DNA of 24,212 bases from NCBI GenBank assembly GCA_944391155.1, contig CALXSO010000126.1, positions 1-24,212 of the forward strand, read 5' to 3'. The position numbers and the translations under genes were made by a program. Shown here one piece after another: positions 15,282-22,596 of the stretch. Below the pieces are notes generated by a model. That model did no database searches. It was not told the origin of the DNA and was given only the letters and a program-made list of their open reading frames with translations. This stretch comes from an uncultured Clostridia bacterium. GTDB taxonomy: Bacteria; Bacillota; Clostridia; TANB77; CAG-508. Within the stretch, counting starts at the first letter, position 1. Every line of letters begins with the position of its first letter.

Positions 15282-15698
15282 TTATTCTATTTCGATATAT
15301 TTTTTATTATCTAATTTTTTCATTTCTTTTTTAGGTAATTCTAATTTTAATGTTCCGTTTTTGAATTTTGCTTTAATATCTTCTTCACTTATATCCTCAC
15401 CTACATAAAAACTTCTTGAACATTCACCTACATATCTTTCTTTATGAACAAATTTACTATCTTTATCACTTTCATCTATGTTTTTATTCATATTTGCATG
15501 TACTGTTAAATATCCATCCTCGATTTCTATTTTTATGTCTTCTTTTTCATATCCTGGCAAGTCTACTTCTAATAAGTATTTGTCTCCTTTTTCTTTAATA
15601 TCTGTTTTCATTAATTTGTTTTCACCTCTTGTGAAAAATGGGTCATTAAACATCTCATCAAATAAATCAAAATTATTTCTTCTTGGCATCATCATCAT
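15282..15698 (-). CDS. Small heat shock protein Hsp20 (alpha-crystallin family)
   Basis: 138 aa from the ATG at 15698. An earlier in-frame ATG at 15707 directly abuts the AAGGAAG ribosome site, leaving no spacing, so I prefer the later one; the following Met codons are also possible. It has the Hsp20 hallmarks: a short N-terminal arm with F-D-L-F-D-E-M-F, a core opening with TDIKEKGDKYLLEVDLPG, R-S-F-Y-V around residue 107 and the conserved G-T-L-K-L-E-L-P-K near the end. It is an ATP-independent chaperone that holds unfolding proteins in the cytoplasm. A CIRCE-like operator overlaps its promoter, so HrcA repression and heat induction are expected. Confidence 0.93.
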   Translation of the reverse strand: MMMMPRRNNFDLFDEMFNDPFFTRGENKLMKTDIKEKGDKYLLEVDLPGYEKEDIKIEIEDGYLTVHANMNKNIDESDKDSKFVHKERYVGECSRSFYVGEDISEEDIKAKFKNGTLKLELPKKEMKKLDNKKYIEIE

Positions 15699-15752
15699 AA
15701 TAATCATCTTCCTTTCTTATATTTTATGTGTTGATACCTCTTCGGTAGCACA

Positions 15753-15779
15753 TGTAAAAAGTATTTATTTCTTTTTACA
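15753..15779 (-). promoter_or_regulatory. 5' UTR hairpin of hsp20
   Basis: A 9-bp inverted repeat, TGTAAAAAG (15753-15761) and CTTTTTACA (15771-15779), lies in the transcribed leader. A second imperfect stem-loop lies between it and the ribosome site (about 15727-15752). The ribosome site itself is not clearly paired, so a thermosensor role is only a possibility. Confidence 0.35.
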
Positions 15780-15784
15780 TTCCT

Positions 15785-15812
15785 ATTATACATCTATTTT
15801 TAGCAATGTCAA
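15785..15812 (-). promoter_or_regulatory. hsp20 promoter
   Basis: A perfect TTGACA (15807-15812) and TATAAT (15785-15790) on the minus strand are 16 nt apart, giving a leader of about 75-80 nt. The -35 lies inside the CIRCE-like operator. Confidence 0.8.
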
Positions 15813-15826
15813 TACAAGAGTGCTAA
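15800..15826. promoter_or_regulatory. CIRCE-like HrcA operator
   Basis: TTAGCAATG, 9 nt, GAGTGCTAA. The right arm is a perfect CIRCE half-site and the left arm matches 7 of 9 positions of TTAGCACTC, with the standard 9-nt spacer. It overlaps the -35 of hsp20, as expected for HrcA repression. Confidence 0.8.
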
Positions 15827-15918
15827 AATTCACAAAACTTTCACATTTCTTTTTATAACTTAATATATCAGAAAAATAAGACGTTTAAAAAATATTAAAT
15901 ATATTCTAAGCATCATTT

Positions 15919-17082
15919 TTATACATAAGAATGTTCTACAGTTATTACAGCATAATATTTACTATTTATACTATGAATCTTAGTTTCTACATCTTTTCTT
16001 ATCTGTTCTTTATCAAAATTACCTTCTCTTGGCAATACCAAATCAAATATTAAATTTACTCTTTCTCCTCCATCAGTCATTCTAAAATCATGAATAGAAA
16101 ATTCTCCGTTTATATCCTTTACTATTTCTTCTGTTAATTTTTTCATTGCATTTATTTCTTTATTGTCAATTACTATCGGATCCATATGTATTGTTGTTAT
16201 ACAATTAAATTTTTCAAACATATCTTGTTCTATTTTGTCTATTTCATCATGTGCTTTACCTATATTTATGTCAGCTGGCACTTCTGCATGAAAAGATACT
16301 ATTTTTCTGCCAGGTCCATAATCATGTATCATCATATCATGTATTCCTACTACCAATTTATATTTTTTTACAAATTCTTCTATTTCTTTAACAAATTCTG
16401 GGTCAGGACTAGCTCCTAATAATATGTCTATTATTTCTTTTATAGCTTTAGCTCCTGTATATAAAATAAATACTGAAACTAATAAACTTATATATCCATC
16501 TATTGAAATATTATATATTCTTGCTACTATTGCTGATATAAATACTGCTGTTGTTGAAATAACATCTGAGATACTATCATATGCATTTCCTTTTATTGCT
16601 GCTGAATCTATCGTTTTAGCTATTTTTTTATAAAAGAAAAATAACCATAATTTAGCCATAATCGATGCAATAAGTATTATTAATGTTACATTACCTATTA
16701 AAGGTAATTCTGGATTAAATATTTTTTCTATAGATGTTCTTAATAATTCAAATCCCACTAGTATAATTAAAATATCTACTATAAAAGCTGAGATGTACTC
16801 CATTCTTCCATGTCCCCATGGATGATTCTTATCTACTTTTTTCTGCGATATTTTAAATCCAATCATTGTAACTACTGATGAACCTGCATCTGTTATATTA
16901 TTCACTGCATCTGATATGATTGATATTGAATTTGAAATTAATCCTACAATCAACTTAAATATTGACAATAATATATTTAATATTATTCCTGTAATACTTG
17001 AAAGCATTGCATATCTATTTCTAACTTCTAGATTTTTCACATTTTTATCTTTTATAAAAATTTTTATAAGTAATTTTGTCAT
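15919..17082 (-). CDS. Cation diffusion facilitator (CDF), probably Mn2+ exporter
   Basis: 387 aa, ATG after a GGGGGG-containing ribosome site. Six membrane helices (about 28-215) are followed by a cytoplasmic CDF dimerisation domain with the HDMMIHDYGPGR stretch and HxH-type residues. The conserved loop HPWGHGRMEYIS is diagnostic. The transport site reads N-x-x-x-D in helix 2 (Asn61, Asp65) and D-x-x-x-D in helix 5 (Asp169, Asp173). Zinc CDFs usually have D-x-x-x-D with H-x-x-x-D; the N-D-D-D set is known from Mn2+ exporters such as MntE of streptococci. A proton-coupled Mn2+ efflux role is therefore likely, though not certain. It follows the RNA methyltransferase gene by 29 nt, probably in one operon. 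No Mn riboswitch is visible upstream. Confidence 0.9.
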   Translation of the reverse strand: MTKLLIKIFIKDKNVKNLEVRNRYAMLSSITGIILNILLSIFKLIVGLISNSISIISDAVNNITDAGSSVVTMIGFKISQKKVDKNHPWGHGRMEYISAFIVDILIILVGFELLRTSIEKIFNPELPLIGNVTLIILIASIMAKLWLFFFYKKIAKTIDSAAIKGNAYDSISDVISTTAVFISAIVARIYNISIDGYISLLVSVFILYTGAKAIKEIIDILLGASPDPEFVKEIEEFVKKYKLVVGIHDMMIHDYGPGRKIVSFHAEVPADINIGKAHDEIDKIEQDMFEKFNCITTIHMDPIVIDNKEINAMKKLTEEIVKDINGEFSIHDFRMTDGGERVNLIFDLVLPREGNFDKEQIRKDVETKIHSINSKYYAVITVEHSYV

Positions 17083-17111
17083 TTATTTTCCCCCCATTTT
17101 ATTTTTTATAA

Positions 17112-18053
17112 TTATATTTTTTGTAATTTTGCAACAAAAAATCCTTCCTGAATTTTACTTGGCATTATTTTAATTGATTTTTCTATTTGTTTATTTAGTC
17201 CTTCTGTAAATATTGGCAAAGTATTTTTAATTTCTAGTTCTATGTTTAACATTTTTAGGTTAAAATTTTGAATTGCCCATTCTAAAATTTCCTCATTTTC
17301 ATCAGTATTTAAAGTACATGTTGAATAAACCATTATTCCATTTTTCTTTAAAGCTTCATATGCACTTTTGAAAAGTTTTCTTTGTAATTTTGATAACTCT
17401 TTTACTGTTTTTAGTGACCAATCCCTATAAGTTTTTACACTATTTGCCAAAAATCTTCCCTCTCCACTACATGGTGCATCTAATAATACTTTATCAAAAC
17501 TTTCTGCAAATTGAGTTCCTAACCTTTCTCCTCTTTGATTTATGATTTCAGCAATACTTACACCTTGCTTTTGTATATTATATTTTAATCTTTCACATCT
17601 TATTTTATCTAACTCATTTGCTAATATATATCCTTCATTTTCCATTAAAGTTGCAATCTGTGTAGTTTTACTTCCAGGAGCAGCTGTCAAATCTAATATT
17701 CTTTCTCCTTTTTTTGGATCCAAAATTATTGGAGGCATCATACTAGATAAACTTTGAAGATATATGTATCCCTTCTCATATATATCCAATTTCTGAATTT
17801 GCTTCTCATTTATATTTTTAATTATGAACGCATCCTTATACCATAATACTCTTTCAAATTTAATATTTTTTTCCTTACAATATTTTATAAATTCTTGGAC
17901 TGAATATTTTATTGTATTAACTCTTACTGTAGTCATTCTCTCCCCTGATAATCCTGATAATATTTTGTCTACCATAAGTGGTGTATAATTTTGATATAAA
18001 TTATTTACAAATTCTTTTGGTAATTTTCTTTTTACTTCTAATATTGATAACAT
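17112..18053 (-). CDS. NOP2/Sun (RsmB/RsmF-like) RNA m5C methyltransferase, short form
   Basis: 313 aa from the ATG at 18053, which stands 6 nt after AGGAG. A longer frame to 18113 would overlap the upstream gene and lacks a ribosome site. A Rossmann SAM-binding core has DLTAAPGSKT at 121-130, the PC motif DAPCSGEG (Cys195) and the TC motif YSTCTLN (Cys246); both cysteines act in the family's C5-cytosine methyl transfer. An N-terminal domain (about 1-90) precedes the core. Many Firmicute RsmF proteins carry an extra C-terminal RNA-binding part and are near 450 aa; this one stops right after the catalytic domain, so the RNA target (16S rRNA or other) is open. It lies between the adenylyltransferase and CDF genes, closely spaced. 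Confidence 0.92.
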   Translation of the reverse strand: MLSILEVKRKLPKEFVNNLYQNYTPLMVDKILSGLSGERMTTVRVNTIKYSVQEFIKYCKEKNIKFERVLWYKDAFIIKNINEKQIQKLDIYEKGYIYLQSLSSMMPPIILDPKKGERILDLTAAPGSKTTQIATLMENEGYILANELDKIRCERLKYNIQKQGVSIAEIINQRGERLGTQFAESFDKVLLDAPCSGEGRFLANSVKTYRDWSLKTVKELSKLQRKLFKSAYEALKKNGIMVYSTCTLNTDENEEILEWAIQNFNLKMLNIELEIKNTLPIFTEGLNKQIEKSIKIMPSKIQEGFFVAKLQKI

Positions 18054-18087
18054 TTTTTCTCCTATTTTTTTAATTATTACAATACTT

Positions 18088-18561
18088 TTATATTGTATAT
18101 TTTTTGTAATCATTATATACTACATCATCTAAATATTCCTTATACTTTGAAATATCTTTTCTTATATTAGTTGCAGATATTGGTACTTCTATTCTTTTTT
18201 CATCTACAAGGTCATTATTTACATTTAAATATTTTGCGACAAATTTTCCATATGGTTCACTACTATAAAAATCTGTTACTGGTATTCCCTTTACTATATT
18301 CTTTAAATAGTCAATTTGAATCTTTACCCTTTCCTCATCTAATCCATACTGCATTGGTGGATTTTTAGCATACAATATTTTAACTTGAGGATATATTTTT
18401 TTTATCCAATTTGCTCTTACTTCTGTTGGAATATCTAATACATCTGTATCATATATAACCACATAAAATTCATCTGTTTCTCTTATTCCTTTCTCTATTA
18501 AGTATTGATGTCCTCTATGAAGTGGTGCAAATTTTCCAATTGTAAATCCAATTTTTTTCAT
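18088..18561 (-). CDS. NadR-like nicotinamide-nucleotide adenylyltransferase family protein
   Basis: 157 aa, ATG 7 nt after AGAAGG. A single nucleotidyltransferase fold: GKFAPLHRGH at 9-18 (the H-x-G-H motif), SSEPYGKFVAKYL in the middle and PISATNIR (Ser129, Thr131, Arg134) near the end, which together fit the NMN adenylyltransferase domain of NadR. The reaction in that family is NMN plus ATP to NAD plus diphosphate. No kinase or helix-turn-helix domain is attached, unlike full NadR. Other cytidylyltransferase-like roles cannot be excluded. It heads a likely three-gene operon with the methyltransferase (34-nt gap) and the CDF exporter; a TATAAT at 18612-18617 may serve it but has no good -35. 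Confidence 0.82.
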   Translation of the reverse strand: MKKIGFTIGKFAPLHRGHQYLIEKGIRETDEFYVVIYDTDVLDIPTEVRANWIKKIYPQVKILYAKNPPMQYGLDEERVKIQIDYLKNIVKGIPVTDFYSSEPYGKFVAKYLNVNNDLVDEKRIEVPISATNIRKDISKYKEYLDDVVYNDYKKYTI

Positions 18562-18634
18562 TTTTATACCTTCTTAATTTCTATATTTCTATATTTCAAT
18601 TTTTAATACGTATTATATTTTATCATAATTTATC

Positions 18635-18665
18635 AAAAAAAAGAAGTGCTTAAGCACCTCTTTTT
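18635..18665 (-). terminator. Terminator of the ABC exporter operon
   Basis: A 9-bp stem (18654-18662 with 18641-18649, one G-T pair) with a 4-nt loop is followed on the minus strand by eight T. It begins at the permease stop codon. Confidence 0.9.
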
Positions 18666-19926
18666 AATTGTTTTTATCTCTATATATTCTAATCATATCA
18701 CTTAAAGACATTTTTGTTCCATAATTTAAAATTGCATTTGAATATATTTTTATAGCTACATTTGCAACAATTAAAATTGTCACAACAAGTATTGCTAAAG
18801 AAATAATTACATCTGTTACACTTGCAACTCCCATCATTATTCTGAAAGGCATACAAAATGGTGATGAAATTGGAAACATTGATGCAAACATATTTAAATT
18901 ACTTGTTGGATTCATCATTGTAAAATAAGATAAATAAAATCCTATTACTGCTAAAATTGCAACAGGTGTATTTGCTGATTGTATATCCTCTGGTTTGCTC
19001 ACTGTCGAACCAGTTAATGCATAAAGTAACGCATATGCAAAATATCCAAGAATAAAATAAATTATCGTAATAATTGCTAAATATGGTGTAAATTTTGACA
19101 TATCTAAAACTGATTCAATTATTCCAGGTTCCAAAAATAATTTAGCTGATATTAATGAAACAGCAACAAATAAGCAAACTTGCACTAATCCTACAATTCC
19201 AATACCTATTGTTTTTCCTAGTACTATTATCCTTGGACTTGTTGATGTAACTAATGTTTCCATTATTTTTGATGTTTTTTCTGTTGTTATAGAACTTGAT
19301 ACTTGATATGCACAGAAATATATTGCATAAAATAATACCAATGACAATAACATTATAACCATTAAATTTCCACTTATTTTTTGCTCTTCCGTCTGTTCAA
19401 TACTATATTCAAAATTAGGAGTCAATGATTGTATTTGCTCTTGTGTTAATCCCAATTTTGATATTTGCAAATTAGTATAAGTAGAACTTATTGCATTTAT
19501 CAAATTTTCCGGTATACTAGAAACTGTAGCTACATTTTTTACTATATATCTTAAATTATAAACATTTGTATTTTCATTACTTTGCTCTATTAAAATTGCT
19601 TCATTCACTTCTTCATTTTCTATTTTACCTTTTATATCTTCAAAAGATAAATTTTCATTTGATACTTCTATTTCATATCCTAAATCCATAGAACTAAGAT
19701 TTTCTAATGTTCCCTCAAAAATATTTTTTGAATCTACAATAAGTAATTTTTCATTTCCTACACTCTGATTATCATTTTTACTAAAAAAATCTATTATATT
19801 TGGTATATTAAATCCAATTATAATTAAAAATAAAATAATAATTGTTGTAACTATAAATGATTTTCTTTTTATCATTTCTTTCATTGTAAAAATTGTTACC
19901 GTTTTTAAGTCCTTCACTTTACTCAC
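18664..19926 (-). CDS. ABC-2 type exporter permease (NatB-like)
   Basis: 420 aa, GTG start that overlaps the end of the ATPase gene by 8 nt. One N-terminal helix (about 22-48) is followed by a large extracellular domain (about 50-185) and then five helices (from about 188, 230, 280, 325 and 375), the NatB/ABC-2 layout. The conserved segment with E-K-T-S-K-I-M-E-T-L-V-T-S (about 213-225) is typical of the coupling region. In characterised relatives (Bacillus NatAB) the pair exports Na+; other relatives export peptides or drugs, so the substrate is undecided. It depends on the neighbouring ATPase, whose reading frame is interrupted. Confidence 0.92.
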   Translation of the reverse strand: MSKVKDLKTVTIFTMKEMIKRKSFIVTTIIILFLIIIGFNIPNIIDFFSKNDNQSVGNEKLLIVDSKNIFEGTLENLSSMDLGYEIEVSNENLSFEDIKGKIENEEVNEAILIEQSNENTNVYNLRYIVKNVATVSSIPENLINAISSTYTNLQISKLGLTQEQIQSLTPNFEYSIEQTEEQKISGNLMVIMLLSLVLFYAIYFCAYQVSSSITTEKTSKIMETLVTSTSPRIIVLGKTIGIGIVGLVQVCLFVAVSLISAKLFLEPGIIESVLDMSKFTPYLAIITIIYFILGYFAYALLYALTGSTVSKPEDIQSANTPVAILAVIGFYLSYFTMMNPTSNLNMFASMFPISSPFCMPFRIMMGVASVTDVIISLAILVVTILIVANVAIKIYSNAILNYGTKMSLSDMIRIYRDKNN

Positions 19927-20806
19927 CCACCTTTTCTATAAATATATCATTTAATGTTGGTTTTTGTATTTCAAATTTATTTACCTCTACATTATTTTTT
20001 ACGAGTGTCTTCAATAGTTGATGAGCATCATTCTCTGATTTTATTTTTATTGAATATTCATTATTTTTTGAAAATTCTATTGCCATATTACTATCTATAT
20101 ATTTTTCTATTTCAACATTTGTTGATAATTCCAATCTGTTTGCAGGGTATTTTTCTTTTATTTCTTTTAAATTTCCTTGTAATACAGTCTTACCCTTATT
20201 CAAAATTAAGATATCACTACAAAATTCTTCGATTGAAGCCATTTGATGACTTGACATTATTATATATTTACCTTTTTTTACTAATTCTATTATCACATTC
20301 TTCAAAATTTCACTATTAACTAGATCTCATCCACTAGATGGTTCATCTAACACTATTAATTCTGGATTATGTAAAATTGATGTCATAAATTGAATTTTTT
20401 GTTGATTTCCCTTTGATAGTTTCTCAGCTGGCATTTGTATATATTCCTCAACTTTTAGTACCTTTGCCCATTTATTAATTGCTTCTTCTGCATCTGACTT
20501 TTTCATTCCTTTAAGTTCAGCAAAATACATAAGTTGATCATGAATCTTAGTTTTTGGATATACGCCTCTTTCTTCTGGTAAATACCCAAAATTCACATGC
20601 TTTCTTTCAACAGATTTTCCATTCCATGTAATCTCTCCTGTATCTTTTTTGATTATACCAAGCAACATTCTAATTGTTGTAGTTTTTCCAGCTCCATTTG
20701 TTCCTAAAAGTCCAAATACTCCCGGTTTATTAACTTCAAAAGAGATATCTTGAACTGCTTTTTTTCCAATAAATGTTTTTGATACATTTTGTAATTTTAA
20801 TCCCAT
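19919..20806 (-). pseudogene. ABC exporter ATP-binding protein (NatA-like) interrupted by in-frame TGA
   Basis: The 296-codon frame starts at an ATG 7 nt after AAAGGAG. It contains Walker A GTNGAGKTT (about 36-43), the Q-loop region, the signature LSKGNQQK, Walker B LIVLDEPSSG, then TGA at codon 160 (20327-20329), and continues in the same frame with D-L-V-N-S-E-I-L, the H-switch SSHQMAS and a normal C-terminal part to 19919. Relatives read LDEPSSGLDPVN here, so TGA replaces a Leu codon (TTA) and CTA replaces Pro (CCA). A protein ending there would lack the D-loop and H-switch. TGA is used as an ordinary stop in this window (the gene ending at 5031), so recoding is unlikely. Recent nonsense mutation or a sequence error are the main options. 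A fragment could restart at the ATG at 20305, giving 128 aa. Confidence 0.75.
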
Positions 20807-20900
20807 CTTTTATCTCCTTTCTATTGTAAATCATTTGATTTTAATTAATATCTTGACTTAGATTTTGTCAAACATAAAATTATAAAATTTAGTCCTTCAC

Positions 20901-20929
20901 ATTATACATTAAGGTAAATCATTTTACAA
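20901..20929 (-). promoter_or_regulatory. Promoter of the ABC exporter operon
   Basis: TTGTAA (20924-20929) and a perfect TATAAT (20901-20906) on the minus strand, 17 nt apart, about 95 nt upstream of the ATPase start. Confidence 0.55.
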
Positions 20930-20935
20930 TATTTT

Positions 20936-20963
20936 TATGACAATATTATGTATTTTTGTCATA
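20936..20963. repeat. Inverted repeat upstream of the ABC promoter (possible operator)
   Basis: TATGACAA (20936-20943) and TTGTCATA (20956-20963) form 8-bp arms just upstream of the -35. Related pieces lie nearby: TATGACATAA near 20981 and a TTGAC...GTCAA pair near 20863-20881. The rest of the 370-bp gap 20807-21176 is AT-rich with no gene or RNA that I can support. Confidence 0.4.
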
Positions 20964-21176
20964 TGATAGTTACTATTTAGTATGACATAAAAGTAATCCG
21001 TCTGACTAGTAACATAAAGAAAAAACAACAAAAAGATTGATAAATAAATATTTTTGTCAAATTAACTTTTTATTTATATATAAAATTCAACAAAATTATT
21101 TACATATCAACCTTTTAGATGAATCTTACTTATACTAGACCTATTTTGTAATATTTTTTATTTCATTAAACCTAAT

Positions 21177-22127
21177 TTAAACTACTTTTTTAACTTCTTT
21201 TATCAATTTTTCTTTTACCTCTTCTATAGTTCCTTGAATTAATGCACCTGCAGCATTTGGATGACCTCCTCCTCCAAATCTATAACATATGTCAGATACA
21301 TTTATATTTCCATTTGAACGCATTGACACCTTATAAGCATTCTCTTCATCTTTCTGACGTATAAAAATTGAAACTTTTACTCCTTCTATACTTCTTCCAT
21401 TTTCTACAATTCCTTCATGATCTCCTGGTTCAGCATTAACTTCCTCTTCATCCTTTTTAGTTATATAAGTAAAAGCAATTTTTCCATCTTCAATTAACTC
21501 TAATCTATTAATACTTCTTCTTAATAACTCAAAATTTCCTTTTGTTCTTGTTTCAAGAACCTTTTTATAAATATCAGACACATTTACACCTTTTCTCAAA
21601 AGTTCAGCTGTAAATTCAAAAGTTTCTGCCGTAACACTTGAATATTTAAACCCACCTGTATCAGTTATAATTCCTGCTAATATACAACTTCCAATCTCAA
21701 CATTTATAGGTATATCAAAATAATCTAACATTCCAACTAAAATTTCACAACAAGCTGGTGCAACTGGATTTACAAAATTTATATCCCCATACATAACATT
21801 ACTACCATGATGATCTATATTTATAACCTTTTTAGAAATTTCTACATATTCTCTACCAACTAATCTTTTTAAATCTGCACAATCTAAAGATATTATTAAA
21901 TCATAGTTCTTCTTGCTTGCTTCTAGCTTAACTTCTTCACTTCCTGGTAAAAACATAAAGATTCTAGGAAATTCTCTTATTATCACTTCTGGTTTTTTTC
22001 CTATTTGCTTTAAGGCTAAATTCATAGCTAATGAACTTCCTATTGCATCTCCATCTGGTGATTCATGTGTTAAAATTAGAATATTTTCCGCATTTTTAAT
22101 TTCCTCTAAAATATTATCTAATGTCAT
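21177..22127 (-). CDS. nrnA: DHH/DHHA1 phosphoesterase, NrnA-like oligoribonuclease / pAp phosphatase
   Basis: 316 aa from the ATG at 22127, which has AGGAG 9 nt upstream; a TTG three codons earlier would be too close to that site. Motifs: THESPDGDAIGSS (His21, Asp25, Asp27), SLDCADLKR, INIDHHGSN (the DHH motif), and the C-terminal DHHA1 signature RFGGGGHPNAAGA. These are the metal-binding and RNA-binding signatures of NrnA, which degrades short oligoribonucleotides and dephosphorylates pAp in Firmicutes; relatives also act on c-di-AMP breakdown products such as pApA. It begins 22 nt after rbfA in the order infB-rbfA-nrnA, commonly seen in this group. truB and ribF, which often follow, are not present here. 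Confidence 0.94.
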   Translation of the reverse strand: MTLDNILEEIKNAENILILTHESPDGDAIGSSLAMNLALKQIGKKPEVIIREFPRIFMFLPGSEEVKLEASKKNYDLIISLDCADLKRLVGREYVEISKKVINIDHHGSNVMYGDINFVNPVAPACCEILVGMLDYFDIPINVEIGSCILAGIITDTGGFKYSSVTAETFEFTAELLRKGVNVSDIYKKVLETRTKGNFELLRRSINRLELIEDGKIAFTYITKKDEEEVNAEPGDHEGIVENGRSIEGVKVSIFIRQKDEENAYKVSMRSNGNINVSDICYRFGGGGHPNAAGALIQGTIEEVKEKLIKEVKKVV

Positions 22128-22149
22128 TCTTTTCAACTCCTAATTCATT

Positions 22150-22524
22150 TTATATTTCGTCTTGTTTTTCTTTATTTGGCATTATTTCTTTTAATATTGA
22201 GTCAATCTTTGCTCCATATTCTATAGAGTCATCTATTTCAAATGTTAATTCTGGAGTATTTCTCAAATTGATTCTTTTTGCAAGTTCAGTTCTTATAAAT
22301 CCGGAAGACTTTTTTAATCCTTCCATAGTTTCTTGAATATTTTTAGAATTCATAATGCTTACAAATATTTTAGCATATTTTAAATCTGGTGTAACTTTTA
22401 CTTTTGTCACACTAATTAAACCTGTCACATTAGGATTTTTTAATTCATATCCTATAATCTGACTTAATTCTTTTCTGTATTCCTCATCTATTCTTCCTAA
22501 TCTGTTATTATTTTTATTTGGCAT
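22150..22524 (-). CDS. rbfA: Ribosome-binding factor A
   Basis: 124 aa, ATG 10 nt after GGAG. The KH-like fold shows R-I-D-E-E-Y-R-K-E-L-S near the N-terminus, V-T-P-D-L-K-Y-A-K-I-F-V-S in the middle and L-R-N-T-P-E-L-T-F-E-I-D-D-S near the end, with the usual length. RbfA binds the 30S subunit during 16S rRNA maturation. It lies between infB and nrnA, matching the conserved cluster. Confidence 0.96.
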   Translation of the reverse strand: MPNKNNNRLGRIDEEYRKELSQIIGYELKNPNVTGLISVTKVKVTPDLKYAKIFVSIMNSKNIQETMEGLKKSSGFIRTELAKRINLRNTPELTFEIDDSIEYGAKIDSILKEIMPNKEKQDEI

Positions 22525-22596
22525 TCTTTCAACTCTCCTGTCTTTGATAATTTATTTAAAATCGTCCCTTAATTTAATGACTTCATCTGTCAATCC

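Noticed and set aside
18054..18113. N-terminal extension of the RNA methyltransferase
   Set aside because: It would overlap the adenylyltransferase gene and lacks a ribosome site, whereas AGGAG precedes the ATG at 18053.
20327..20329. TGA read as an amino acid (alternative code or selenocysteine)
   Set aside because: TGA ends the cohesin gene at 5031 as a normal stop, no other gene in the window has internal TGA, and the expected residue here is Leu, not Cys or Trp.
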